From Ficedula albicollis (lineage: Eukaryota > Chordata > Aves > Passeriformes > Muscicapidae): a stretch of DNA of 64,000 nt. Positions 43,299 through 53,980 of this stretch are shown one piece after another (the first letter of the stretch is position 1; every line of letters starts with the position of its first letter). Where the stretch lies: the NCBI RefSeq assembly GCF_000247815.1, contig NC_021674.1, positions 84,388,147 through 84,452,146 on the forward strand. Direction: 5' to 3'. The notes beneath the pieces are model-generated. The model saw nothing but the letters and a program-made list of their open reading frames with translations, ran no database searches and had not been told where the DNA came from. Made by a program: the position numbers and the translations under genes.

Positions 43299-43745
43299 GA
43301 ATCACAGAGTGGCCGAGGTCAGAAGGGACCTCTGGAGGTTATCTGGTGCAGCCCCCTGCTCAAGCACGACCCTTAGAGAGTGGCCGAGGTCAGAAGGGAC
43401 CTCTGGAGCCAGCCCCCTGCTCAAGCAGGACCCTTATAGCCAGCTACCCAGGACCATGTCCAGACAGCTTTTGAGTATCTCCAAGGATGGAGATTCCACG
43501 GCCTCTTGGGGCAACCCATGACAGTACTTGGTCACCTGCAAGGTAAAAAAGTGTCTCCTGATGCTCAGAGAAAACCTCTTCTGTTTCAGTTTGTGTCCAC
43601 TGCCTCTGGTCAGTTTGCTACCAGCCTCCAGTTAGATACTATACCATGGATCACCACCTCCAGGTTCAGATATTCAGCCCTTAATACATTTCACTGTCTG
43701 CTCATCCAGCCCATACTTCCACAGCTTCTCTGCTGATGAAGTTGG
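43299..43745 (-). mobile_element. CR1-type LINE 3' fragment, reverse orientation
   Basis: Starting at AGAATCACAGAGTGGCCGAG, this is the reverse complement of a CR1 3' end. It continues with AGAAGGGACCTCTGGAGG, GCCCCCTGCTCAAGCA, TCCAAGGATGGAGATTCCAC, CTCAGAGAAAACCTCTTCTG and TGCCTCTGGTC, all in CR1 order. About 450 bp, 5'-truncated and without a useful open frame. Its 3' part has been duplicated in place (43307-43438). Intergenic between MYO6 and SENP6. Confidence 0.93.
43307..43438. repeat. Tandem duplication inside a CR1 copy, 71-bp offset
   Basis: GAGTGGCCGAGGTCAGAAGG followed by GACCTCTGGAG occurs at 43307 and again at 43378, each followed by CCAGCCCCCTGCTCAAGCA-like sequence. The second copy lacks about 10 bp (GGAGGTTATCTGG against GGAG). 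The duplicated part is internal CR1 sequence, so the event came after the CR1 insertion. Confidence 0.88.
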
Positions 43746-45710
43746 CCACACAGGATCATGGAGGGAAAAAGACAGCAGTGCCCATTTTTCTGGAGTGTAG
43801 ATTGAAGAACTGAGCTTAGAGAAATGATAAAAGAGTAACAGATCTAAGAGACAAGAGAGACTGGGAGAAGAATCAGTACACAAGGGATCTCATCAGGGGT
43901 TTGGAAGAAGGGAGAACAGCAATGGACAAGTGATGCTTGGGTAAAATCTGTAAAAAACTACCATCAAGTTCTCCCCTCACACGTTTTCATCTAGGTAAGC
44001 AAGAAATGACAACACACTATGACTGCTTATGGAGTAACAGAAACGAGAATTATGGCATTAGTTCCAGGAGTGACCATCATATACTGACAATGGAAGTCAG
44101 AAAAACCAAAGTGTGCACAATACAAAACACACATTAAGCAAGACAAACATAAGCACTAAGAAGGCAGGAAGCATTAAAAAAAATAAACTGTATAAGAGTC
44201 TTAATTTAGTCCACTTGCATGTACAAACTTCTACGTGATCACACTTTCTTCAGATACTTATTCCAACAGATGCTAAGTCAGTGTTTAGGGAACTTAAAAA
44301 GTATCATTTTTAAAATCATCTTAGTAATGTTTTTCAAACACAAGCACATGACCAACAGGAAAATTATCCATTTGGCAAGTTACAAATATTTTCCAGCTGT
44401 TATTAGCTACATTTTTATTTTCAGGTGCCCAATTTGAGATGTTTAGGGTCAGATTTGCCAGAGTTTCCAAACACAGACCAATCAAACAACAACTCTATAC
44501 AAGTACAGTTTAAAGCACTTCACTGTGTAAAGAACAGAGCAAGAAATTGGAAGAGAGAATTAAACACTCACTTCAACACTGGCTTCAGATAAATCCCAGT
44601 CAATAGAATTTCAGTCTAGGCAAACAATTCTCCTAACCACAAAACTGGTTTCTCTCAAGCAGCTAAGTAAGCTACTTTTACAGCAAGCATCTTTCTAAGG
44701 TTACTTTTCAATGCTCACAAGTGAGTAGCTGAAGCGTGAATTTCAGCAGTTTAGAGTAGCTTAGCTCAGTTAAACTAAAGTGGTTTAATGTCTTTCCCTG
44801 AATTCCAGCACCCAACTTACAATATGGAGATAATGATATGGAGCTACTCTGACTGGATAAAATAAGAGTGAAGCCAAGTTCACCCCACCTAGCATCTAAC
44901 TGGCCTGAAAAAAATTTCAAGAAACTATTTGAATTCAACAATGTCCCTATGAAACAGGGAAACTCCACTGACTCCACGAACTTACTTGCTTTACAGAGAC
45001 AACCAAGACACAGGGATGCAAGTGAGAAAATGAGTTAGAAATCAGGCTAACTATGCTGCATTCAAGTTCATTAACCATGGATGAAAGATGGAGGGTAACA
45101 GAGAGCAGAATGAAAAACTCACAAAAAGACTATACAGTAAAGTGTAGAGCCAAAAATGAGCTAATAAATTCATCCACAGAACACTGTCCTTGCAAAACAA
45201 AGATCTGGCTTCCACAGAAGGAAAAAAATTTAAAAGCTATATGACTTTTTAATTAAATATTGCATCATAAGCTGTCCATACAAACATATTCAAAAAAATG
45301 TTACAGACATTTGCTTTAAAAATGTCTACTTGATTCTGGAACCTAAACATTCATTTGCAGTGCAAATTTTGTTTGAAGTCTAGAAATTTCAGTGGGCTTA
45401 TAGGATGGGAGGAAGCTGTGCAACTTCTCACGGCCTTTTAATGCCCTTTTGTAACATGGAAATATCATTACAATATTGTTTACAAAGTTGTTTAAGTTTC
45501 AGGACTGAGGAACATTTAAGCAAAAAACACACTCAATTTGCTTGCGTTCCAGTACAATTTATGACCTATTTAGTGGCATTTTCTATGAGAAATGTGTAAT
45601 CTTGTAATAGTGCTCTTTTGGGGTTAGCCTGACTTTTTTGTATGACAGAACTGACACATTATCTGGTGTATTACAGATGTACAGTATGAAATAAATTTCC
45701 TGGCCTGAAG

Positions 45711-45871
45711 ATGCAAATATGAAGTTTTCCAGAACTAAAATAAAGAGTGTTTTCAGTCTGCTAAATAAACAGTGCATTCATCAAGGCCAGGCATGCAAAT
45801 ATGAAGTTTTCCAGAACTAAAATAGAGTGTTTTCAGTCTGCTACATAAACAGTGCATTCATCAAGGCCAGG
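45711..45871. repeat. Tandem duplication, 82/79-bp units, running into a CR1
   Basis: Copies begin at 45711 and 45793 with ATGCAAATATGAAGTTTTCC and end CATTCATCAAGGCCAGG. Copy 2 lacks three bases (AAATAAAGAG against AAATAGAG) and has CTACATAAA for CTAAATAAA. The shared end TCAAGGCCAGG looks like the first bases of the CR1 that follows. Confidence 0.93.
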
Positions 45872-45985
45872 TTGAATAGGTCTCTGAGCTGGTCCAGTGG
45901 GAGGTGTCCTTGTCCACAGCAGCCAGGTTGGAACTAGATGATCTTTAAGGTGCCTTCCAACCAAAACCATTCTATGATCCTAGAT
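45863..45985 (+). mobile_element. CR1-type LINE 3' end
   Basis: CAAGGCCAGGTTGAATAGGT, then GAGCTGGTCCAGTGGGAGGT, GTCCACAGCAGCCAGGTTGG, AACTAGATGATCTTTAAGGT. It ends CCTTCCAACCAAAACC and ATTCTATGATCCTAG. About 120 bp, 5'-truncated. A clear CR1 3' terminus, intergenic. Confidence 0.93.
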
Positions 45986-48900
45986 CTTTAGACCCAGAAA
46001 CTTGAAATTCCAAACATTTCCTGAGAATTCTTATGTAATTAATGTCATAGGTATAATGTCCCTGTCCAAGCTACCACCACATTTCTCACATACACGTAAA
46101 GATAGGGGAATCAGGCTAGTTTTTCAAAATTTACATTAGGAAGGAGAAGCCTGATGTAAACAGGCACTGTCACAGAGCTTGTTTTAAACAGTTACATCTG
46201 GAGGACAATGGGGTAGAGGTTTGCTAACAGTTTGCAAACAACTGCTGTGAGACAGCATCGGTATCTTTAGTTCTAGTATATTTAGTTGACATCAGTATAT
46301 GTGCAAAAGTAAACTAAGTTGCTAAACTTAGAAATATGTTTAAACAGATACAGTTTTGTGTAAATACTTGATACATTTCCCTAAGGTACACCACTAAGGA
46401 AATTTAACATGTTTTAATCTCTGGTGTAGACCAGAGTCTACACAGACTCTGCAGGCAGGAAGCTCAGGCTGGCCACAGCATGATGCTTTTCCTGTAAGTG
46501 GATCCTCACAGCTTATGGGGAATAAATACTCAGCTGAATCAAACTAGTTTGGTTCCTATAACCCTTACCCAGTCAGCCTATAGTAGAAGAGAACCTGGTC
46601 CTGAAAGTGGAACTTTTAAGTATCATCTAAAACCATGAAACTAAAACTAAAATGGTGCATATGGACAGATGTACAATATGGATTTGACTAGTTATTAAAA
46701 TAAACCATCTATTTATACAGTATGTTCAGCCCTATTGCTGCAGATGTACAAGAACCTTTTATTTAAAAAATTGCAAGTTTTCTTTCCTGCCACTGCTGAA
46801 TTATTTACCTGGTGATTGTTTAGGTGAAGTCATACCCTAAAGAACTCTAGAGAATTACATAATGACTAATAAGCATTAACTAAGAAAGGAGAAGACAAAA
46901 AAATAAAGAAGGCATGTAAGTCAAGTCTGTCTCATTTACTAGAAACTGGATACTTTTAAATCCAGATTATCTTCTGTTCATATATATTCATGTATGAACA
47001 TAGCTTATCTACCTTTTTAAGCATCATGCATTGCAAATAGAACTGCTTGCTCTACCCCAGGTACATCAACTGTGAGTCTCATAGGGGGAAAAAAAACTAA
47101 TGGAAAAACAAGCAAACAGGAAAATATAAACAAGAAACAGGCTGGCTGTTTGAATTTGGTTGTGGCTAGCAATTACTCTCCAAACTGAATAAGGAATCTT
47201 TAAGGACTGGTGTAATTACCCAGTTTCCATTCGTAACCACAGGGCTGCACAACTCCAAATGCAAATTTGTTAAAAACAAGCAAAATCAAGCCTGTCAGAA
47301 AACTACAACAGACCACAACTGAGAGAACAATCGCCTTCTGGATTACATCCTCCCTTAACCAGACTGGAGCCTAGGAAACAGACATCTTTCATCACATCTT
47401 TGAGCAGGCATTATTGAGTCAAGCAGAAAGGATTTACTTCAGAAGTAAGGTGGTGAAAGGTAAGTAAAATGGCTGTTGCCTCACTCTTACTGTTTCAAAG
47501 CTGTGGTTTGTAACATCAGCTCTCCTTTGATTTCCAGTAGATGGGGAAAGTCAAAAAACTGGGAGAAGTACCTTTGTGAACCCAACTCACTGCACAGAGG
47601 TCCTTTAGGGGTACTGAGTATGCAGCACTAAAGAAAGACTGTTGTAAAAGTGTTGTACCAAAACAGAAATAAAATCTTTTATCAGAATCTAGTCCCTCTC
47701 ATGATTCCCAAGAGTCAGGACTGCAAAGACCAAGCATCTTTATACCTACTTCAGTTCATATGCTAAAACACAAGTGTCATGTTAACAATGTAAAGCTTTA
47801 ACCAGTGACCAAAAATACATTCTATTTAAAAATCAGAGGGGAAAAGAATGAATTACTAAATTAAGGAAACTGCTGCTGTTTGCTTTTAAGAGAAGTCTAG
47901 TATTTCAGTTTTCAGAGGTACTACATTAATAGAAATTAAAACTCATACATGTTCTGCTTTACTCATATGCTGTGCAAGACATGAAAAAAAGGAAAATCAA
48001 TAGCATAGTTTCCTCATCTTGCTGTATAACTTGCTTGATTTTTCACTCTTACTGAATGTTTTGGAAGTCAGATTCTTTCAAGTGAGATTCTTTCGAGACA
48101 AGAACGTAGTGCAACCTCAAAATCAATTATGTTCCAAGTCTTTGGTCTTTGAAAAGTGTGCTCAGTTTCTCAGCAGGAAAAATAGAAGTGTCACAAGGGA
48201 CTACTTAGATGTCTCTTCTGCTTTTGCAGCAGCTATCCTGCAAATGTGCACCACAAGTACATAAATTTTTTATGCTAAGTAATCTAAAACCTTAATAAGA
48301 ATTATTAACTGTTATTCTACCCAACCTGAAAAACAATACAAACAGATACATTTAATTAGGTGGCCATCTGATCCCTTACACTGCAGAATGCAGTCAGGCT
48401 ACTCTTAAAGCACTTGTAATCCTGAATCATCTAAAGAAATATACAACATATACTTTCCATAGAGTGCACGTGTTGTCATGTCATTATTAAATACACTTAC
48501 CTAGTCCCCACCCTACTAGCTTCCACTGAATAAATCTGATTCAGAAAAGGCACTGGTAAAACTCGTTAAGATTGCAAAACATTGCAGCATTGCCCACCAT
48601 CGTGTTAATAAAAACCACTTAACAAGCACATGCATGGTGAGCTTGTTAAACCCAAGTCAGGAAGGTCTTAAATAACTCATTCTTAATTCTGTAGGTTTTT
48701 TTTCTATTAACGTCACATTTTATTAAAAAAATAAGTTTCCTATATTTAACATGTATATTAACTTGCTGTACGTGACTGAAGATCTTGAGACCTTTAACAC
48801 TGAATGATAGTAAAACCCACACTTTCTTCACAGCTTTGGAAAACTGTAAAAGGGAGGGAAGATGAAGGGGAGAACAGGAATGAGAAAGGAAAAGGAGGAA

Positions 48901-50754
48901 GCACCAGGCCATTCCCAGTAAAAGAACCAAATAGTTCTATAGCATCAAAATACGAACCTGCATCACAAATATGAAAAAGGAAATACGAAAAAGGAAAACT
49001 ACTATATCAATGAAATGTGGATATATTCCATTGGGATATATTTCCACTGGGAAAGCCAAGACTAGGAAGGAATACATTCTATCTGCAATTGTCTCTCCTC
49101 TATTTCAAAGAAATTATTTTCCTTCCCTCTCTTGTATAAGCTACTATTCCAATATGTCAGTTGCACTAAAGCCAGATACACAAGACCCTGCATTTCCACA
49201 ATTTGGAACTACTTTATCCCTCTTTTCTCCCACCAGTGGCAAGAATACTGGATAAAAATTTGAAGGAGGAAACAACTCAGATGTGTGCACATTACGTATT
49301 TAATTTGTAGTCCAGGAAATTGCCCCCACATTCTTTCAACAAGAAAACTGCAGGAGTCATCTCTAACAGAACACATATATCTGGTGCTTACATAATCTCC
49401 ATGGGGCACAGGGTTTATGCAAGAGAAACCAGGGAATGAACAACTCCCCTAAATCCCACAGGTTATCTGTACAAAAGATTAGCAGCCCACAGTTGTATTG
49501 CTCTGTGCGCAACCACTCTGCCTTGGTGAGAGAACCCCCCCTGTAAACAGAGGGTGTCACAGAGAGTCCTCTGTGCAGGAATGCCCTGGAAGTAACGTCA
49601 TTAGCAGCTGTATTTTCAGAGTTTAGTGAGAATGAAAACTCATGGAGGCCATGAAGCACTGGGTTAGATTTGATGTTGTGTACAAAAATAAAATCTCAAG
49701 GGGCCTAGAGTTCAGCTAATGAACTCTCTGCTGCTTCTCTTTGGGAGAAGGGAATGGTAAATGACATTCCCAGTAGAAAAACCAGGAGAGAAAATATTAT
49801 CTGCAAGGAGAGATAGAAGATCCCTCTCTACTCCCACAAATTCTTTCCTGGGAAGTGACACTTTCTGGTTCCCTTCAAAGATATCTGTATTAGTAGAAAA
49901 ATGAAGATATATATCCTTGCACAAATCTTTTCTTACTTTACTCGCTTCAATGCCAAAGCCTTTCTAGAACAGGGATAAAAGGCTACATTTGCAGTTTAAG
50001 CAACAATGACATTTTAGATTGTTGTAAAATCAAAATACACTGGAAATATCCAAGCAAGTCCCTACATTAGTCTGATGCTACGTAAAGCCAAGAACAAACA
50101 AGCAAGCAATGAACACTGGTATTTTGGTTTTTTTGCATGGATATTAGAAAAAATAGTAATCATACACTTTTTTTCTTTTTAAATGTTCATTACTTAGATA
50201 AAGCACATATGAATGTAACATTCAGAATTGTAACATAGAAAATGTAATGTGGGCAATCTGCTATTCCAAGTACACTTACCAAAATACAATTTTATAATGA
50301 AGAAAGTCTCAAAATACACCTGTACAACAATTGGGATCCACAAAATATGATTTAATAGAGCCACTCAAGATCACTTCATTGAAACCACTTCCATAATACT
50401 GTCTGAAGAGTAACCTCTGGTCAAAGAGCACTCTCCCCCTTTCTCTAGCCTGTCCCACTAAAGCAAGGGTGGAATTGTAATTGCAATGCATATCTTGTAA
50501 ACCCCCAGATCTGAAGCGGTCCTATGAACTATGACACTGCCTACACTTAGATACTGGAGGATGGGAATCACCCTCTCAGAGGCCATGGTACATTGAGACA
50601 CTTACCCATATTATTGTTTGTAGCGCAAGCAGAATAATCTTGTAAAGGGCAACTAAATAGGGCCAAAATATGAATTAATTATCTCACTACCAAATCATTC
50701 CCTATGTGTTACTTAAGCATGTAACATTAAAACTTAACTGAAAAAGGAAAAGGT

Positions 50755-51081
50755 AACCATTTCATCCTATATTTTCTTTATTTCCTTTATGTTTAGAAGT
50801 TGCTATTTAAGTTCTATTAACAGAAATACATAACAAAAGCTCCCTATCAAGTGGAAAAAAGTAATTACAAATGCTGAAAAAGTTGGCCTCATTAACATAT
50901 GTACAGACTCACTTAATACACATCTTTGTGGGAATTAAACCATTTTATGACACACATTTATACAGGCATTAAACATTCCCAAGTAACTTTGAGCAGAGAA
51001 CACGCCAAATCTTTAGTCTGGGCAGACAAAAATGTAGGTTTCAGTTTTGATTGTGGAGCTAACATGCAACAGATACAACAT
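50755..51081 (-). other. SENP6: SENP6 3' untranslated region (proximal form)
   Basis: The sequence following the SENP6 stop codon on the minus strand. The first canonical AATAAA downstream is at 50777-50782 (TTTATT on the plus strand), which would place cleavage near 50755 and give a 3'UTR of about 330 nt. Longer forms using later ATTAAA-type signals (for example near 50350) are possible. No coding sequence is present. Confidence 0.4.
50777..50782 (-). promoter_or_regulatory. SENP6: Candidate polyadenylation signal AATAAA for SENP6
   Basis: TTTATT on the plus strand, about 300 nt past the stop codon. It is the first canonical hexamer after the stop. Its use is inferred only. Confidence 0.4.
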
Positions 51082-51282
51082 TCAGTCTGAGCTGTTGTTG
51101 GTAAGTTGTTCTGTCTTTTCCTGCAAAATTGAATTTGGGTCTTTCTGTCCCTTCTTGTCCTTGTTCTGCTGTTCCTGGAGTGTCAGGATTATCTGTCGTA
51201 TTTCTTCTCTTTTGGTTTTCATTCTTGGGCGTGGAAACCAGTCTGTCAAGTTCATTGGTAGCTCAAAACTCAAAATGGGATT
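51082..51282 (-). CDS. SENP6: SENP6, last coding exon (C-terminus and stop)
   Basis: A TTTTTTAG acceptor precedes 51282 on the minus strand. The exon reads [20 protein letters not shown], then [20 protein letters not shown], and ends in a Gln/Lys/Asp-rich tail finishing NNSSD with TGA at 51082-51084. This is the end of the SENP6 peptidase domain followed by the short, variable, hydrophilic C-terminus. It starts in phase 0, matching the GAG codon that ends the previous exon (53614), so the joint reads [20 protein letters not shown]6 is a nuclear cysteine protease of the Ulp/SENP (C48) family that shortens poly-SUMO2/3 chains. Confidence 0.96.
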   Translation of the reverse strand, partial: NPILSFELPMNLTDWFPRPRMKTKREEIRQIILTLQEQQNKDKKGQKDPNSILQEKTEQLTNNSSD

Positions 51283-53613
51283 CTAAAAAAGAAGGTCATT
51301 TGGATATTGCAGTAAACAGTTATAACCTAAATGACTGAAGAAAACTATAGTGAGGAAAAGTACATTCTTCCTCACTTCATTCCATGAACATAGAACAAAA
51401 TTTCTACCATTTTTGTGTTTTGTACACGTATAATTATGGTAAAATCAATTAAGCTTCAGTGTGTTACAGACAAAAATCCATCCAGATCACAGTCCTGATT
51501 ATAAGAACGCTTGAACTATCTACTGTGTTTGCTACATCTTTGAGACTAAGCATTTGTTTGCATAAATGTAAAACTCTTCTAATTAAAAAAAAAAAAAGTG
51601 TGAGAGAAAACTACTGTAAAGATACAAGACATTTAAGAATCATTAGCATCAAAATTTAAAGCTGATTAGGAATCCAAAACATTCCTCTTATAAAATAACC
51701 TTTAGGATTATGACCAATTAGGCAAGACAGATTTAGATTTCACCCTAGAAAACAAAGCCCCTGCCTACCACCAATGCTTTTTATACTCTCATTCTGTTTT
51801 CTTGCTGGTACCATTCATCCAAGTAATTACAATAACTATTATTACGAAGCATTATCTTCTCCTCTTCAGTGATACTGTACAACAATTCCACCCTAACCAA
51901 ATGACAATTTGGGGAACAGTGCTGTCTCTCAAAAAAACTCCTCCCCTTCTGTACTCCAGCTTACATCATCAGGGTTCTTTTAAGAGCGAATTACATTCAC
52001 TGAGGTAAGATCAGCAAGGCTGCTTGTGAAAAACAAACTAGTGGCATTGTGCAGAAGAACATGTCGATGATTAACGCTGCAGTAGCGCCATGTTTGTGTC
52101 TGCCGGGTGCAGGGAGCACGAGCAGTGCCAGGCGAGAGGCCAGTCGCTGCCTCGCCCCGCGGGTTCCGGGGGAGCCGCGCTGCCCTCCCGAGCGGCCCCT
52201 GGCGGCCCAAGGGGCTCCGCCGGCTCGGAGCGCCGAGTCCCGGCTGCGACAGCCCGCCGGGGGACCCTCACTGCTCACCCACCCTGACAAGACAGCCGCG
52301 CCTTCAAAACACACAGCGCCATTCGAGCACTTAAAACAAATCCACAAGGAACAAAAAGATGTGCCTCAACAGTCCACAAACAGCAGATTAAGCACCTGCT
52401 CCCACATACTCTCTGTCAAGTTTGTAGATCTGGTGCAAAATGAGATTGTGGGCAATTTTCCAAACACAAAGCAGCTGAAATTGTTCGCTGAGTAACTTCA
52501 AGATTGTCCAGTACTGTGCAGCCTGCTCGGATTTTCCCTCCGCACTGGAGTTATTTCTGACAATATCCTGTGATTTGCTCTCTGACACGTCCATGTGTCG
52601 TGCCTCTGCTCTGGCAGACAAAGCTGCTGCACACTGCAGGACTAGGCAGGACAAGGGATTCAGCCTGACATTATTCAGCAATCAATTTGCAAAAAGGAAT
52701 GGGCTAAGATTAATAAAACTTGGTTGCTCCTTGTACTCCCAGTGAACAAAACAGGAGGCACTTGGTTATGGTTCTAAGCTCTCAGGAGCTCATCAGTAAA
52801 GCAAAGCTTTTGCCTTCCGTTTGAACGAATGCATTCTGCTAAAGCCTTGCTGCTCTTGTGTAATGTATGAATGGAGGAGGGCTGAGGAATGGATAAGCTG
52901 CCAGCTTTTCCAAGAAAGTCTTAGCTACAGGAGAGTTTAGAACGTTGCTCTAAAGCACCAGGGGATTATAAAGAGTTACTGTCCCATGCAGGCAGCATCT
53001 CACTTGACCATCATTTCTCCTCCCAATCTAGACCAGAAGGTGCTAATGCCTCCACTTGTGAAAGGAGCTGTAACTTGAAGACCAAGCCAGCTTGCAAGTA
53101 AGCAAGCATTCAAACAATTCCTTCAATGGAAACAAGATTTGGCATTTACCCGTAAGGATTTCACTTGCATGTTTTCTTACAAGTTAAAAATATCCGCAAA
53201 AGAAACATAAATCCCCTACCTGTGTCACATTTCTGAATTTATTCAGTCACAGTTCTCAGGGGAAAATGATCAACCTTTTTGTAGTGCATTTGTGGTTTAG
53301 ATTTTGAACTCAAGCTCTTACTGGATGATTTTAAAGGGCACACAGCAGAAGAACAGAAAGGAAGACTCTAAATGTGTTTTGCTTAGATTCTCTCAGAAAA
53401 TTTCATGGCTTATGATTTCTTTTATGTACATACAATTAAAATGATAATTAGTTTATTTTCAAAAAAGTTACTGTTTACGTATTAATTAGTTTATAATGCA
53501 TAATCTCATTAATAGGTATTGAGCTACACTAGAAGCTTTTTACAACTTAATCATTTTCACAGCTTATATTTGATTGCTGCAGAAATCAAAAATAGCTTCA
53601 AGAACATACATAC
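51283..53613 (-). other. SENP6: SENP6 last intron, containing a GC-rich island
   Basis: 2.3 kb between the catalytic-Cys exon and the last exon. It is mostly AT-rich but interrupted by a sharply bounded GC-rich, CpG-rich block at about 52080-52280 (listed separately). Open frames in and around that block have no recognisable similarity. No other exon seen. Confidence 0.75.
52080..52280. promoter_or_regulatory. Small intronic CpG-rich island of unknown role
   Basis: About 200 bp of dense G+C with many CpG (for example GGGGGAGCCGCGCTGCC, CGAGCGGCCCCTGGCGG, CTCCGCCGGCTCGGAGCGCC), set abruptly in AT-rich intron. Several frames stay open through it on both strands, as GC-rich sequence tends to do. 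On the minus strand an ATG in good context (ACAAACATGGCG) opens only a six-codon frame. It could be an alternative or antisense promoter, an enhancer-type CpG island, or a fragment of a retrocopied 5' end. I cannot name it. Confidence 0.5.
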
Positions 53614-53764
53614 CTCAAAAAAGCTCTCCACATACTGGAGGATGTACACTCCACAATCACTGAAGTTGTTCTGCTGTGGCACTTTTGGGTTGGAACCTTT
53701 CATGACTTCTTTGGAAAAGCTTCTTTTGCTGCCCTTCCTGACTTCCCATTCCACCTCTAAATAT
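53614..53764 (-). CDS. SENP6: SENP6 exon with the catalytic cysteine
   Basis: 151 nt, bounded on the minus strand by a TATTGTAG acceptor (AG at 53765-53766) and a GAG|GTATGT donor. After one carried-over base it reads [30 protein letters not shown], then [20 protein letters not shown]. The PQQN...SDCGVY signature is the Ulp/SENP active site: the Gln that forms the oxyanion hole and the nucleophilic Cys in SDCG. The Cys lies 53 residues after the Asp in the previous exon, the same Asp-to-Cys spacing I recall for SENP2 and SENP7. Phases fit on both sides. All catalytic residues are intact, so the gene appears functional here. Confidence 0.97.
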
Positions 53765-53814
53765 CTACAATAAAAGACCATGCAAATTAAAATATTTTTT
53801 TATTTCTTGAAGAA

Positions 53815-53890
53815 TTAAAAAAACCCAAACCAAACTTAAAAAAGAAAAACCAAAACCAAACAAAACACAAATCAAACTAAAAAAGCCCCA
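53815..53890. repeat. A-rich low-complexity tract
   Basis: A-rich sequence with repeated AAACC/AAAC motifs (AAAAACCCAAACCAAAC, AAAAACCAAAACCAAAC) between two SENP6 exons. Simple low-complexity DNA. On the minus strand it is T-rich and lies a short way upstream of the catalytic-Cys exon, so it may contribute pyrimidines to the acceptor region, although the acceptor itself is at 53765. Confidence 0.6.
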
Positions 53891-53911
53891 AGCACCAGAT
53901 AGAAAACTTAC

Positions 53912-53980
53912 TCCCTTAGTGTTTTCACAACATTTGACCGGGAAGGGCCTCTCAGTGAGTCCATAAGCAAAATGCAGGGC
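53912..53980 (-). CDS. SENP6: SENP6 exon with the catalytic aspartate
   Basis: A short 69-nt exon, too small to stand out as an open frame. On the minus strand the acceptor is CTGTTAG| (AG at 53981-53982) and the donor is GGGA|GTAAGT. One base completes the previous Gln codon, then 22 codons read [20 protein letters not shown] and LR, and the last two bases plus one from the next exon give Glu. The Asp in LLMDSL is the triad aspartate of Ulp/SENP proteases. The phase arithmetic (1+66+2) matches both neighbours. A single 89-nt exon copy upstream must be used for the frame to reach this exon correctly. Confidence 0.95.

Larger units (their letters stand above)
37601..50754. other. Intergenic region between MYO6 promoter and SENP6 3' end
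   Basis: About 13 kb of AT-rich sequence with no recognisable coding exon. It contains two CR1 fragments (43299, 45863) and four local tandem duplications (39784, 42141, 43307, 45711). Open frames are short and resemble nothing. Regulatory elements of MYO6 may be here, but none can be named from sequence alone. Confidence 0.7.

Noticed and set aside
48064..48096. Near-repeat AGATTCTTTC...AGATTCTTTC
   Set aside because: Only about 15 bp per unit and imperfect, so not counted among the tandem duplications.
52049..52495. 148-codon plus-strand open frame across the intronic CpG island
   Set aside because: Several frames on both strands are open through the same GC-rich block and none looks conserved. 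Kept only as a CpG-rich region.
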